Assembly (NCBI GenBank): GCA_039808665.1
Contig: JBDHTO010000017.1
Span: forward strand, 1 to 16,088
DNA length: 16,088 bases
Direction: 5' to 3'
Source of the DNA: JBDHTO01 sp039808665
Lineage (GTDB): Bacteria; Pseudomonadota; Alphaproteobacteria; Paracaedibacterales; JAKBAR01
A program made the translations under genes and the position numbers. Below are positions 7,664 through 14,939 of the stretch, in pieces. The notes beneath the pieces are model-generated. The model was not told where the DNA came from. It saw only the letters and a list, made by a program, of their open reading frames with translations, and did no database searches. Within the stretch, counting starts at the first letter, position 1. Each line of letters opens with the position of its first letter.

Positions 7664-8638
7664 CTAGTGCAAAAGCGGTTTATAAAATTGATCCACAAGA
7701 TCAAACATGGCATGAGCTGTTTCACATTGGTTCACTTTGACACGGAATTCCGCGGAATCATAGAGTCCTTTGCTGTACCAGGCGGCATGTTTGCGTGCGA
7801 TGCGTACGCCTGTGTCATGACCGTAGTGGGTGAACATGGATTCAAGATGTTCTCTCAGCAAACCATGCAGTATCTGTGTTGAGGGAGGGGGGAGCTCTTC
7901 TCCCGTTTTAAGGAAGTGAGCGACGTGCCCGACAAACCAGGGGCGTCCATAGGTTCCTCGGCCAATCATAATACCATCAGCGCCGCTTTCACTCAAAGCA
8001 CGTGAGGCGTCTTCATAAGTTGTGATATCACCATTGGCAATCACGGGAATGTTTACGGCTTCTTTGACACCGCGAATGAATCTCCAGTCTGCAGAACCCG
8101 TGTACATCTGGGCGCGTGTACGCCCGTGAATGGTAATCATTTGAATGCCGACATCTTCTGCGATTTTTGCGAGTTTAGGGGCATTAAGATTTCTTTCATC
8201 CCACCCTTTACGCATTTTTAGAGTAACCGGAAGGTTTACAGCTTTAACGGTTGCCTCCAGGATTTTTCCTGCCAAAATCTCGTCTTTCATAAGGGCGGAC
8301 CCTGCATAACCATTGACGACCTTCTTAACAGGGCAACCAAAGTTAATATCGATGATATCGGCACCAAGATCTTCGTTGAGTTTTGCAGCCTCTGCCATCA
8401 CTTCTGGTTCACACCCTGCAAGTTGAATAGAAACGGGACGCTCAACATGACTTTTTTCAATCATTTTCATGGTCTGACGATTTTGACGGATCATGGCTTG
8501 ACTAGCAATCATTTCAGAAATAACAAGGCCAGCGCCAAGCTTTTTTACAAGGCAACGAAACGGCAAATCCGATACACCCGACATGGGCGCAAGAAGAACA
8601 TTATTCTCTAGAGTAATTTTACCGATTTTTATGGACAT
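7664..8638 (-). CDS. dusB: tRNA-dihydrouridine synthase DusB (NifR3 family)
   Basis: FMN-dependent cytoplasmic enzyme that reduces specific uridines in the tRNA D-loop to dihydrouridine with NAD(P)H. With ATG at 8638 the protein has 324 residues, normal for the family. A TIM-barrel motif series is visible: LAPMSGVSDLPFR (16-28), SIQLAG (70-75), DINFGCPVKKV (98-108) with the expected catalytic Cys102, VTLKMRKGWD (138-147), TIHGRTRAQMYTG (169-181), IANGDI (200-205) and GIMIGRGTYGRPW (222-234). An in-frame GTG at 8665 would add nine residues, but the ATG start gives the usual beginning with IGxITLxNN just before the first barrel strand. It is the first gene of a minus-strand cluster with the Fis-like gene, ntrY and ntrX, matching the alphaproteobacterial nifR3-ntr operon. 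Confidence 0.96.
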   Translation of the reverse strand: MSIKIGKITLENNVLLAPMSGVSDLPFRCLVKKLGAGLVISEMIASQAMIRQNRQTMKMIEKSHVERPVSIQLAGCEPEVMAEAAKLNEDLGADIIDINFGCPVKKVVNGYAGSALMKDEILAGKILEATVKAVNLPVTLKMRKGWDERNLNAPKLAKIAEDVGIQMITIHGRTRAQMYTGSADWRFIRGVKEAVNIPVIANGDITTYEDASRALSESGADGIMIGRGTYGRPWFVGHVAHFLKTGEELPPPSTQILHGLLREHLESMFTHYGHDTGVRIARKHAAWYSKGLYDSAEFRVKVNQCETAHAMFDLVDQFYKPLLH

Positions 8639-8857
8639 AAACGTTGTCAGATCAACCTTAAACACCTGAATGTATCTTATTTAAGGAGTGTATTGCAAGT
8701 ATTGGATAAGGCGGATCTTCCCATGATTCTTTTATGACACAGATTGATGAATAATTTTATGTTTTTTACCACAACACAGAAAAATTAACGGATTCTTAAC
8801 ATTTGTCATGAACAATAATTTTCGATGTCGAAATTTTTTTTAACGGGGACTATATTC
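8639..8857. promoter_or_regulatory. Divergent intergenic region between dusB and the secreted-protein gene
   Basis: AT-rich region that must hold promoters for both directions. For dusB, TTGCAA (8698-8693, minus strand) and TACATT (8674-8669) stand 18 bases apart and would start transcription just upstream of the ATG at 8638. For the + strand gene, ATGACA (8734-8739) and TATGTT (8758-8763) are 18 bases apart. Both are weak matches to sigma-70 sites and are only candidates. A dyad, TTTCGATGTCGAAA (8820-8833), lies just before the ribosome-binding site of the + strand gene. I see no RNA gene here. Confidence 0.4.
8845..8849 (+). promoter_or_regulatory. Shine-Dalgarno site selecting ATG 8858
   Basis: GGGGA lies 8 bases before the ATG at 8858. 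The in-frame ATG at 8825 has only AT-rich sequence before it, so this site favours the later start, which also gives a clean signal peptide. Confidence 0.65.
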
Positions 8858-10036
8858 ATGAAAAAAGTATTTGCAATTTTGGGGTCACTCTTGCTGTCTA
8901 CCGGTCTTTCCGTAGCAATGGATGGCGATGAGGATCTTATTGTGCCAAGCGAAAAGGCTAGCTCTGCACCTCCTTCTTCAGTGCCAGCATCCTCAGGCGA
9001 GAAAAAGGATGCGGATTGGGATTTATTTGGCGAGGTGAAGCCGGCTGAAGCGATCGTTGCATCCGCTTCTCCTTCATCTGAGGGTCCTTTGGCCAAGATG
9101 CTTGCTACACTCTCTGAGCATGATGAGCATGCAGATGCTGAACTTTTAGCGATGGAAGAGAGAAGGAAAGCGCTCCATGAGGTGAAGGAAAAAGTTAACG
9201 GAGCTCGAGGTGTTTTGAAAGCGGCTTCTGCATCCCTTGAGAAAGCTTCTGGTTTTACCGATCTTCTTGAAGAACTTGCAGGAAGGTTAAAAAATTCTCC
9301 GGCTGAGACCTATGCGTGGTTGATTGAGCAAGAAGTTGGTGACCATACACCCTTTGCAGATGTTACTGACAATGTTCCAGCAGGTCTTGTGCGTCATGAC
9401 AATCTTGCCATTCTTCCAGGTGATGATGCCTCCAGAGCGTCAGGTGTGATTGATCTCAAAATGATCAATGATGGTGATGGGGAAACTATGTGGATTCTTT
9501 CCGGCGGTGCTGGAAAAGGTGCTTTTACTCATAAGGCACGTGTTGCAACAGGAAGTCGAGTGATTCGTTTTGTGACGGCTGATAAACTCAGTGGTGATGG
9601 CACGGTGATCTTACTTTCAAGTGCAGGGGGAACGAAGGGTGGTATTGCTGACTTGACTCAGGTCGGGACAACTGCTCGTCAAATTAATTTATCTGTTACA
9701 AAGACGGATGAGAAAATTGACGTTTCTACAGGGGATGGACCACGCGTAACTGTTTCTGTAAGTTGTGCTCCGGCCGCAGCCCTTTGGATGATGAAGGGTC
9801 TTGTTGGTAAATCCGGACAGGAAGCAACACTTGCAGCGCTTGGAGAGTTTGTCGAACGCCAAGTTGCGACAGATCTTGATCAGGTGAGGAGTTCACATGA
9901 TTCACTTCGTGAATTTATCGAAGCAAAGATGGGTGAGGTTGAGGAGATGATTGAGGCATTGAATGCACCGTCTTCTTCTTTAAAAGTGCTAGATTCTAAA
10001 GAACCAGAAGAACCTGTTTCTGAGGATGAGCTTTAA
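8858..10036 (+). CDS. Secreted protein of unknown function with signal peptide
   Basis: I do not recognise this 392-residue protein. Residues 1-20 form a typical Sec signal peptide: basic MKK, hydrophobic FAILGSLLLSTGLS, and likely cleavage after SVA (18-20), giving an exported mature protein beginning MDGDED. Residues 21-75 are acidic and rich in Ser, Pro and Ala, probably disordered. About 78-160 is charged and helical with coiled-coil character. About 170-303 is rich in Gly, Thr, Val and Ser with alternating polar and hydrophobic residues, suggesting a beta domain. About 305-370 is helical again, and the tail is acidic (ending SEDEL). There is one cysteine (303), no lipobox and no later membrane segment, so a periplasmic or secreted location is likely. 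It is monocistronic: its own promoter region lies upstream and a strong terminator downstream. A host-directed role is conceivable but nothing in the sequence proves it. Confidence 0.85.
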   Translation: MKKVFAILGSLLLSTGLSVAMDGDEDLIVPSEKASSAPPSSVPASSGEKKDADWDLFGEVKPAEAIVASASPSSEGPLAKMLATLSEHDEHADAELLAMEERRKALHEVKEKVNGARGVLKAASASLEKASGFTDLLEELAGRLKNSPAETYAWLIEQEVGDHTPFADVTDNVPAGLVRHDNLAILPGDDASRASGVIDLKMINDGDGETMWILSGGAGKGAFTHKARVATGSRVIRFVTADKLSGDGTVILLSSAGGTKGGIADLTQVGTTARQINLSVTKTDEKIDVSTGDGPRVTVSVSCAPAAALWMMKGLVGKSGQEATLAALGEFVERQVATDLDQVRSSHDSLREFIEAKMGEVEEMIEALNAPSSSLKVLDSKEPEEPVSEDEL

Positions 10037-10053
10037 AAAGCCTAGACTTTAAG

Positions 10054-10084
10054 AAAAAACTCCCCGGTTTTGGGGAGTTTTTTT
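10054..10084. terminator. Bidirectional intrinsic terminator
   Basis: A stem formed by AAAAAACTCCCC (10054-10065) and GGGGAGTTTTTT (10072-10083) with a 6-base loop GGTTTT. A run of seven T follows on the + strand, ending transcription of the secreted-protein gene; on the minus strand the A-run reads as six T, so it also ends the yej-lpxB operon. The lpxB stop codon (10085-10083) lies inside the T-tract. Confidence 0.93.
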
Positions 10085-11225
10085 ATGCTTCATCACATAT
10101 AATTTTTGCAATAACCTCTGCTGATTTTCCTTTGGAGCATTGGAGCATGTGATAGGCTTTTCTTAGCTCACAAATGAGAAGTTCTTGATCCACCTCAGAA
10201 AGTGTGAGAAGGCGCTTCATTTCAGAATAAAGATTTTCTGGGGTGCAGTCTTTTTGAAGATATTCCCGAATGACTTCATGTTTGAGCAAAATATTGACCA
10301 GGCAAGCAAACGGCGTTTTGATAAGGAGGCGTGCCAGCAAAAAAGTCAATGGATTGAGTTTATAGGCAATCGTAAAAGGAATCTCTGCTTTTGCGAGTTC
10401 TAGGGCTACAGTACCAGAAGCTGAAAGCACGGCTCTGGATGCTTTGAATCCAGAAAATTTTTCCTCACTGGATAGAAATCGATAAGGAAGGGATGTTTTG
10501 TCTAATTTTTCTTTTAAGAGAGGATGGAATTTATCAAAAGTTGGGATAAGCAAGAAAAGGTTGGGAATATCCTTCTGCAAAAGAGTACATGCCTTGATAA
10601 AATCATCTGAGAGAGTCTGAACTTCTTGATTTCTACTCCCAAACAAGACGGTGATCGGCGTGATATCTTTTTGAAGATGAAGGTCGATGATTTTTTCCTC
10701 AATGTTGGCAAGGGGGTGTCCCACAAATGTGGTGGGGAGGTTGTATTTTGTAAAATAAGGCGGCTCAAAGGGAAAAAGCGCAAAGAGATGATTCAAAAAC
10801 CCAGCAACCATTTTTGCACGACCTGGTTTTATGGCCCAAACAGAAGGGGCATTAAGATGCATGAGTTTGATGTTTTTATCTTTTTTTCGTAACTTTTTAT
10901 GGAGGCGGAAGTAAAACTCCCCCGCATCGATGGTGAGAACCACATCCGGCTTTTCTTTGAGGATAAGTTTTGCTGTTGTATGAATGCGCCATAAAAGCTT
11001 GAGAGCTGTGGGTAAAATTTCAAAAAATCCCATGAGAGAAAGCTCTTCCATGGGAAAAAGGCTTTTAAAGTTCCCCGCTTTTTCTATCTCTTTACCACCG
11101 ATTCCAAAGCATGTGAGATTTTTACACTTTTTTTGGAGGGATTTGATAACCTCTGCGCCCAAAAAATCACTGGATACTTCTCCCGCACCGATAAATATTT
11201 TGAGATTTTTATCAGATGGCGGCAC
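10083..11225 (-). CDS. lpxB: Lipid-A-disaccharide synthase LpxB
   Basis: Membrane-associated GT19 glycosyltransferase that joins UDP-diacylglucosamine and lipid X to make the lipid A disaccharide. With GTG at 11225 the protein has 380 residues, close to the 382 of E. coli. Visible motifs: IFIGAGEVSSDFLGAEV (10-26), MGFFEILP (65-72), TIDAGEF (98-104, Asp100 expected to be important), APSVWAIKPGR (126-136), FPFEPPYF (151-158), FVGHPL (167-172), GSRNQEV (196-202) and SASGTVALELA (268-278). Several usually conserved positions differ: SSD where SGD is typical, GEF where PDF is typical, and CLVNILL where SLPNLL is typical. The gene overlaps the end of yejF by 14 bases and has no evident ribosome-binding site, so it is probably translated by coupling. 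An in-frame ATG at 11303 would add 26 residues read from yejF sequence and is less likely. Confidence 0.94.
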   Translation of the reverse strand: MPPSDKNLKIFIGAGEVSSDFLGAEVIKSLQKKCKNLTCFGIGGKEIEKAGNFKSLFPMEELSLMGFFEILPTALKLLWRIHTTAKLILKEKPDVVLTIDAGEFYFRLHKKLRKKDKNIKLMHLNAPSVWAIKPGRAKMVAGFLNHLFALFPFEPPYFTKYNLPTTFVGHPLANIEEKIIDLHLQKDITPITVLFGSRNQEVQTLSDDFIKACTLLQKDIPNLFLLIPTFDKFHPLLKEKLDKTSLPYRFLSSEEKFSGFKASRAVLSASGTVALELAKAEIPFTIAYKLNPLTFLLARLLIKTPFACLVNILLKHEVIREYLQKDCTPENLYSEMKRLLTLSEVDQELLICELRKAYHMLQCSKGKSAEVIAKIICDEA

Positions 11226-12813
11226 GGAGGAGCTCTTGGGTATAGGGATCCTTTGGTCTTGAAAACACTTCTTCAGCCGTATCCATTTCAATAATTTTTC
11301 CATTTCTCATAACCATGATGCGATGGCTCATGGCGCGCACAACCTTAAGGTCATGACTAATGAAAAGATAGCTTAGTTTGTACTTTGCTTGAATAACGCG
11401 AAGGAGTTCGATGACTTCCCCTTGGATGGAGCGGTCAAGGGCGGAGGTCGGCTCATCCAAAACAATCAGTCTAGGGCGCAGGATAAGAGCACGTGCAATG
11501 GCAATACGCTGACGCTGCCCTCCTGAAAGTTCATGGGGATACCTGTGCATAAAAGATGCGTCTAACCCCACTTCTTTGAGGGATTTGAGGACGCGGTCCT
11601 CTATATCCTGCTTGCTGAGGACAGATTCATGAATTTTAAGTCCTTCACCAATACTTTGTGCGCAGGTAAAGCGTGGGTTGAGGGATGAAAAGGGGTCTTG
11701 AAAAATGATCTGAAGATCCTTGCGCAAAGACCGCATATGTTTTACAGGCAAAGTCATAAGATCTTGTCCTTGATAGACAATCTTTCCTGTATAGGATGTA
11801 TTCAAAAGACGGAGAAGAGCGTATCCAAGGGTGCTTTTCCCTGAACCACTTTCCCCAACAATGCCAATGGTTTCCCCTTCTTTAATCTGAAAAGATACAT
11901 CCTTCACAGCATGTGTCTCTGAATCAAAGGGTCTCCAGAAACTTTTTTTCCTTCCAAAGGTAATTTTGAGATGCTGTGCCTTGAGAATATCTTTCGCATC
12001 ACCGGGGATTTCTTTGGGGTGTCCTTGGGGCTCAGAATCGATGAGTTTCTTTGTGTAAGCGTGCTTGGGAGTGTTAAAAATATGATCGATGCTGTTAAGC
12101 TCCACCAAGGAACCTTCCTGCATCACACCCATTTTCGTTTCTTTTCCATCTGAAAACTTTTTCACCATCCCAAGATCGTGGGTAATGAGGATAAGTCCCA
12201 TTTTAAGATCATGTTGAAGCTGGCGAAGTAAACGAATGATTCCAGCTTGAATGGTGACATCGAGTGCTGTTGTGGGCTCATCCGCAATAAGAACTTTGGG
12301 TTGACAAGCGAGTGCCATGGCAATCATCACGCGTTGACGTTGGCCTCCTGAAAGCTGGTGAGGAAAAGCACGCAGTCGGTCTTTTGCTTCTGGAAAACCC
12401 ACCATGTTGAGGAGCTCAATCACACGTGTGCGAACCTGCTTTGTTGTGAGCATTTCATGGGTTTGAATGGGTTCTGCGATTTGTTTTTCAATTGTGTGAA
12501 GAGGATTAAGGGCGGTCATGGGCTCTTGGAATACCATGGCGATTTCTTTACCACGAATCTTTTGAAAATCATTTTCTTGGAACGTGTGTAATGCGTTGTC
12601 CTTGTAGAAACGCTCACCAGTGATTGTTGCGGATTGTGGAAGTAATCCCAAAAGTGATAGCGCCGATACAGATTTTCCAGAGCCGCTTTCCCCGACAATG
12701 GCAAGGGTTTCACCTTCGCTCAGGGAAAAACTTACATTTTTAACGGCTTGAAAATCTCCCTGAGTTGGATGGGAAAATGTGATGGAAAGATCTTTGACAC
12801 GAATCAAGCTCAT
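11212..12813 (-). CDS. yejF: Peptide ABC transporter ATPase YejF (two nucleotide-binding domains)
   Basis: Cytoplasmic ATPase subunit energising the YejABEF oligopeptide importer. A single 533-residue chain carries two full nucleotide-binding domains of the Opp/Dpp type, as in E. coli YejF (about 530 residues). First domain: Walker A GESGSGKS (41-48), LSGGQRQR (154-161), Walker B LIADEPTTALD (175-185), switch ITHD. Second domain: GESGSGKST (320-328), LSGGQRQR (429-436), LIVLDEP (449-455), switch ISHD (485-488). The usual peptide-transporter tails (HAYTKKLI, DPYTQELL) follow each domain. All ATPase motifs are intact. The ATG at 12813 overlaps the yejE stop (ATGA), and the 3' end overlaps lpxB by 14 bases, both suggesting translational coupling. 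Confidence 0.96.
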   Translation of the reverse strand: MSLIRVKDLSITFSHPTQGDFQAVKNVSFSLSEGETLAIVGESGSGKSVSALSLLGLLPQSATITGERFYKDNALHTFQENDFQKIRGKEIAMVFQEPMTALNPLHTIEKQIAEPIQTHEMLTTKQVRTRVIELLNMVGFPEAKDRLRAFPHQLSGGQRQRVMIAMALACQPKVLIADEPTTALDVTIQAGIIRLLRQLQHDLKMGLILITHDLGMVKKFSDGKETKMGVMQEGSLVELNSIDHIFNTPKHAYTKKLIDSEPQGHPKEIPGDAKDILKAQHLKITFGRKKSFWRPFDSETHAVKDVSFQIKEGETIGIVGESGSGKSTLGYALLRLLNTSYTGKIVYQGQDLMTLPVKHMRSLRKDLQIIFQDPFSSLNPRFTCAQSIGEGLKIHESVLSKQDIEDRVLKSLKEVGLDASFMHRYPHELSGGQRQRIAIARALILRPRLIVLDEPTSALDRSIQGEVIELLRVIQAKYKLSYLFISHDLKVVRAMSHRIMVMRNGKIIEMDTAEEVFSRPKDPYTQELLRAAI

Positions 12814-13832
12814 GAGACTTTCCTCGGATCAAAGGCATCTCTCACGGCTTCGCCAATAAAAATAAGAAGACTTAAGAGAAGGGAAAGGGAGAAAAAACCG
12901 GTGAGACCAAGCCAAGGCGCTTGGATATTATTTTTGCCTTGGGTCAAAAGTTCTCCAAGGGAAGCAGATCCAGGAGGAAGGCCAAACCCAAGAAAATCCA
13001 AGGAGGTGAGTGTTGCAATGGAACCATTCATGATAAAGGGCATATAGGTGATGGTGGCCACCATCGCATTGGGAAGGATATGCCTCAGCATAATGCGAGG
13101 GGTTGGAACCCCGAGAGCTTCTGCGGCGCGGACAAAGTCAAGGGATCGGGTGCGGAAAAATTCCGCTCTCACAACGCTTACAAGAGTCATCCATGAAAAA
13201 AGAACCATAATACAAAGGAGCCACCAGAAATTAGGCTCAATCATGCTTGAGAGAATCATGAGAAGAAAGAGGGTGGGTAGCCCCGACCAGACTTCAATAA
13301 AGCGCTGGAAAAAAAGATCCACTTTTCCACCAAAGTATCCTTGAACGGCACCGGCTGTAATCCCGATAGCGGATGCAAAAATCGTAAGCCACAGACCAAA
13401 GAGAATAGATGACCTATAGCCGTATACAAGACGGGAAAGGACATCACGCCCTTGATCATCCGTGCCAAGCCAATTTTCAGATGTGGGCGCCGATGGTGCG
13501 GGGGAGGGCAAATTGTAATTGACGGTGTTGGGACCAAAACGAATCAGGGGCCAGATCATCCATCCATTTTTGTTGATGAGGTTTTGAACGTAAGTATCCC
13601 TGTAGTTTGCTGTCGTGCTGAATTTTCCACCAAATTCTGTTTCTGCGTAGTTTTTTAAAACGGGGACGTAATAGTTTCCTTCAAACTTGACAAGCAAAGG
13701 TTTGTCATTACAGAAGAGTTCGGCAAGAAGTGTTGTTGTAAAAAGGATCGCGAAAAGAATAAGGGAAATATAACCGCGCTTATTTTTTTTGAATTGGATG
13801 ATGCGTCTTTGTGTTAGGGGAGTGAGTGACAC
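12810..13832 (-). CDS. yejE: Peptide ABC transporter permease YejE
   Basis: Inner-membrane permease that pairs with YejB to form the channel of the peptide importer. The 340 residues show an N-terminal hydrophobic segment (about 20-40), a periplasmic region of about 100 residues ending in the family motif WLGTDDQGRDVLSRL (121-135), then a core of five hydrophobic segments (about 140-164, 183-198, 203-222, 258-282, 307-328). The EAA loop that contacts the ATPase is clear: EALGVPTPRIMLRHILPNAM (238-257). The start is GTG at 13832, supported by a strong AAGGAGG site 8 bases upstream. It begins 3 bases after yejB ends and overlaps yejF by 4 bases. Confidence 0.96.
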   Translation of the reverse strand: MSLTPLTQRRIIQFKKNKRGYISLILFAILFTTTLLAELFCNDKPLLVKFEGNYYVPVLKNYAETEFGGKFSTTANYRDTYVQNLINKNGWMIWPLIRFGPNTVNYNLPSPAPSAPTSENWLGTDDQGRDVLSRLVYGYRSSILFGLWLTIFASAIGITAGAVQGYFGGKVDLFFQRFIEVWSGLPTLFLLMILSSMIEPNFWWLLCIMVLFSWMTLVSVVRAEFFRTRSLDFVRAAEALGVPTPRIMLRHILPNAMVATITYMPFIMNGSIATLTSLDFLGFGLPPGSASLGELLTQGKNNIQAPWLGLTGFFSLSLLLSLLIFIGEAVRDAFDPRKVS

Positions 13833-13835
13833 GTC

Positions 13836-14936
13836 TTATCCCTCCTTCTTTGCGGCGATATCGATTCTTGGATCCACAAACATATAGGTTAAGTCCCCAA
13901 TAAGGTGAAGAATCATACCCAGGAGTGTGAACATATAAAGAACGCCGAACATCACAGGATAATCCCTGGAAAGAGCGGCATCAAAGCCAAGAAGACCAAG
14001 ACCGTCAAGGGAGAATAAAAACTCAATAAGAAGGGATGATGTAAACAGAAGAGTTATAAAAACGGCTGGAAAACTTGCAATGACAATCAGCATGGCGTTT
14101 CGAAAAATATGTCCGTAAAGAACGGCCTTTTCAGTGATTCCCTTCGCCCTGGCACATAAAACATATTGTTTATTGAGCTCTTCGAGGAATGAATTTTTTG
14201 TAAGAAGTGTCAGTTTTGCAAATCCCGCAATCACCATCGCCGTGATGGGAAGAATCATATGCCAGAGATAGTCCACAATTTTTCCAAGAAGGGTCAGTTG
14301 ATCCCAATAATCGGAATGTAATCCTTTGAGAGGGAAAATTTGCATAAAGCTTCCACCTGCAAAAAGAATGATGAGAAAAAGGGCGAAGAGAAAGCTTGGA
14401 ATCGCATAGCAGGTAATAACAACAAAACTTGTCCATATATCAAATCTCGTTCCATCACGAACAGCTTTGCGAATGCCTAGGGGTATCGAGATAAGGTAGA
14501 CAATCAAGGTTGTCCAAATCCCTAAGGAAATGGAGACAGGAAGCTTATCCATAATTAAATCAACAACCCGTTTTCCTTTGAAGTAACTTTCGCCAAAATC
14601 AAAGGTTGCATAGTTTTTAATCATGACCCAAAAACGCTCGTAAAGGGGTTTATCAAAACCAAAATGCTGCTCGAGTTCTTTGATAAACTCTGGATCAATG
14701 CCCTGCATACCGCGGTAGCTTTCCCCTTCGAGTGTGCCATGGGTTGCCCCTCCTGCAAAGTCTCCGGCACCTCCTCCAAGATGAGATTCCGCGCCACCTC
14801 CGCCACCACGTACCTTTGCAATAATTTGCTGAATAGGGCCGCCAGGGGCGACTTGAGCCACCAAAAAGTTAATAAGCATAATCCCAAAAAGGGTGGGGAT
14901 CATCAGAAGTAAGCGTTTAAGAATGTAAATGGGCAT
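13836..14936 (-). CDS. yejB: Peptide ABC transporter permease YejB
   Basis: Inner-membrane permease subunit of the YejABEF importer. The 366 residues match E. coli YejB in length. Family landmarks: N-terminal hydrophobic segment (about 8-30) followed by APGGP (30-34), HFGFDKPLYERF (91-102), FDFGESYF (112-119), SISLGIWTTLIVYLISIPLGIRKA beginning at 135, and the EAA-type cytoplasmic loop ARAKGITEKAVLYGHIFRNA (262-281). It ends in VDPRID. A glycine-rich stretch (44-67, 12 of 24 residues Gly) sits in the first periplasmic loop; E. coli YejB also has a Gly-rich segment here, so it is a variable linker rather than an anomaly. The ATG at 14936 is 3 bases after yejA ends, and yejE follows after 3 bases. 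Confidence 0.96.
   Translation of the reverse strand: MPIYILKRLLLMIPTLFGIMLINFLVAQVAPGGPIQQIIAKVRGGGGGAESHLGGGAGDFAGGATHGTLEGESYRGMQGIDPEFIKELEQHFGFDKPLYERFWVMIKNYATFDFGESYFKGKRVVDLIMDKLPVSISLGIWTTLIVYLISIPLGIRKAVRDGTRFDIWTSFVVITCYAIPSFLFALFLIILFAGGSFMQIFPLKGLHSDYWDQLTLLGKIVDYLWHMILPITAMVIAGFAKLTLLTKNSFLEELNKQYVLCARAKGITEKAVLYGHIFRNAMLIVIASFPAVFITLLFTSSLLIEFLFSLDGLGLLGFDAALSRDYPVMFGVLYMFTLLGMILHLIGDLTYMFVDPRIDIAAKKEG
13841..13847 (-). promoter_or_regulatory. Strong Shine-Dalgarno site of yejE
   Basis: AAGGAGG on the minus strand, 8 bases before the GTG at 13832 and inside the last codons of yejB. It fixes the GTG start of yejE. Confidence 0.85.
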
Positions 14937-14939
14937 AGG

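Noticed and set aside
8825..8857. Earlier in-frame ATG for the secreted protein
   Set aside because: It has no ribosome-binding site, and it would place eleven extra residues before a well-formed signal peptide.
8806..9096. Minus-strand open frame of 96 codons across the start of the secreted-protein gene
   Set aside because: The + strand frame has a signal peptide, Shine-Dalgarno site and terminator; the antisense translation is low-complexity and mirrors the Ser/Ala-rich coding strand.
9503..9525. GGAGKG in the secreted protein as a nucleotide-binding loop
   Set aside because: It does not match the Walker A spacing (GxxxxGK[ST]), and the protein is exported, so ATP binding is not supported.
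11226..11303. N-terminal extension of LpxB starting at ATG 11303
   Set aside because: The added 26 residues are read from inside the conserved end of yejF; the GTG at 11225 gives the normal family length.
13965..14805. Glycine-rich segment in YejB as a possible insertion or repeat expansion
   Set aside because: The stretch covers only residues 44-67 (about 14736-14807), and E. coli YejB also has a Gly-rich variable segment at this place, so the length and position are normal for the family.
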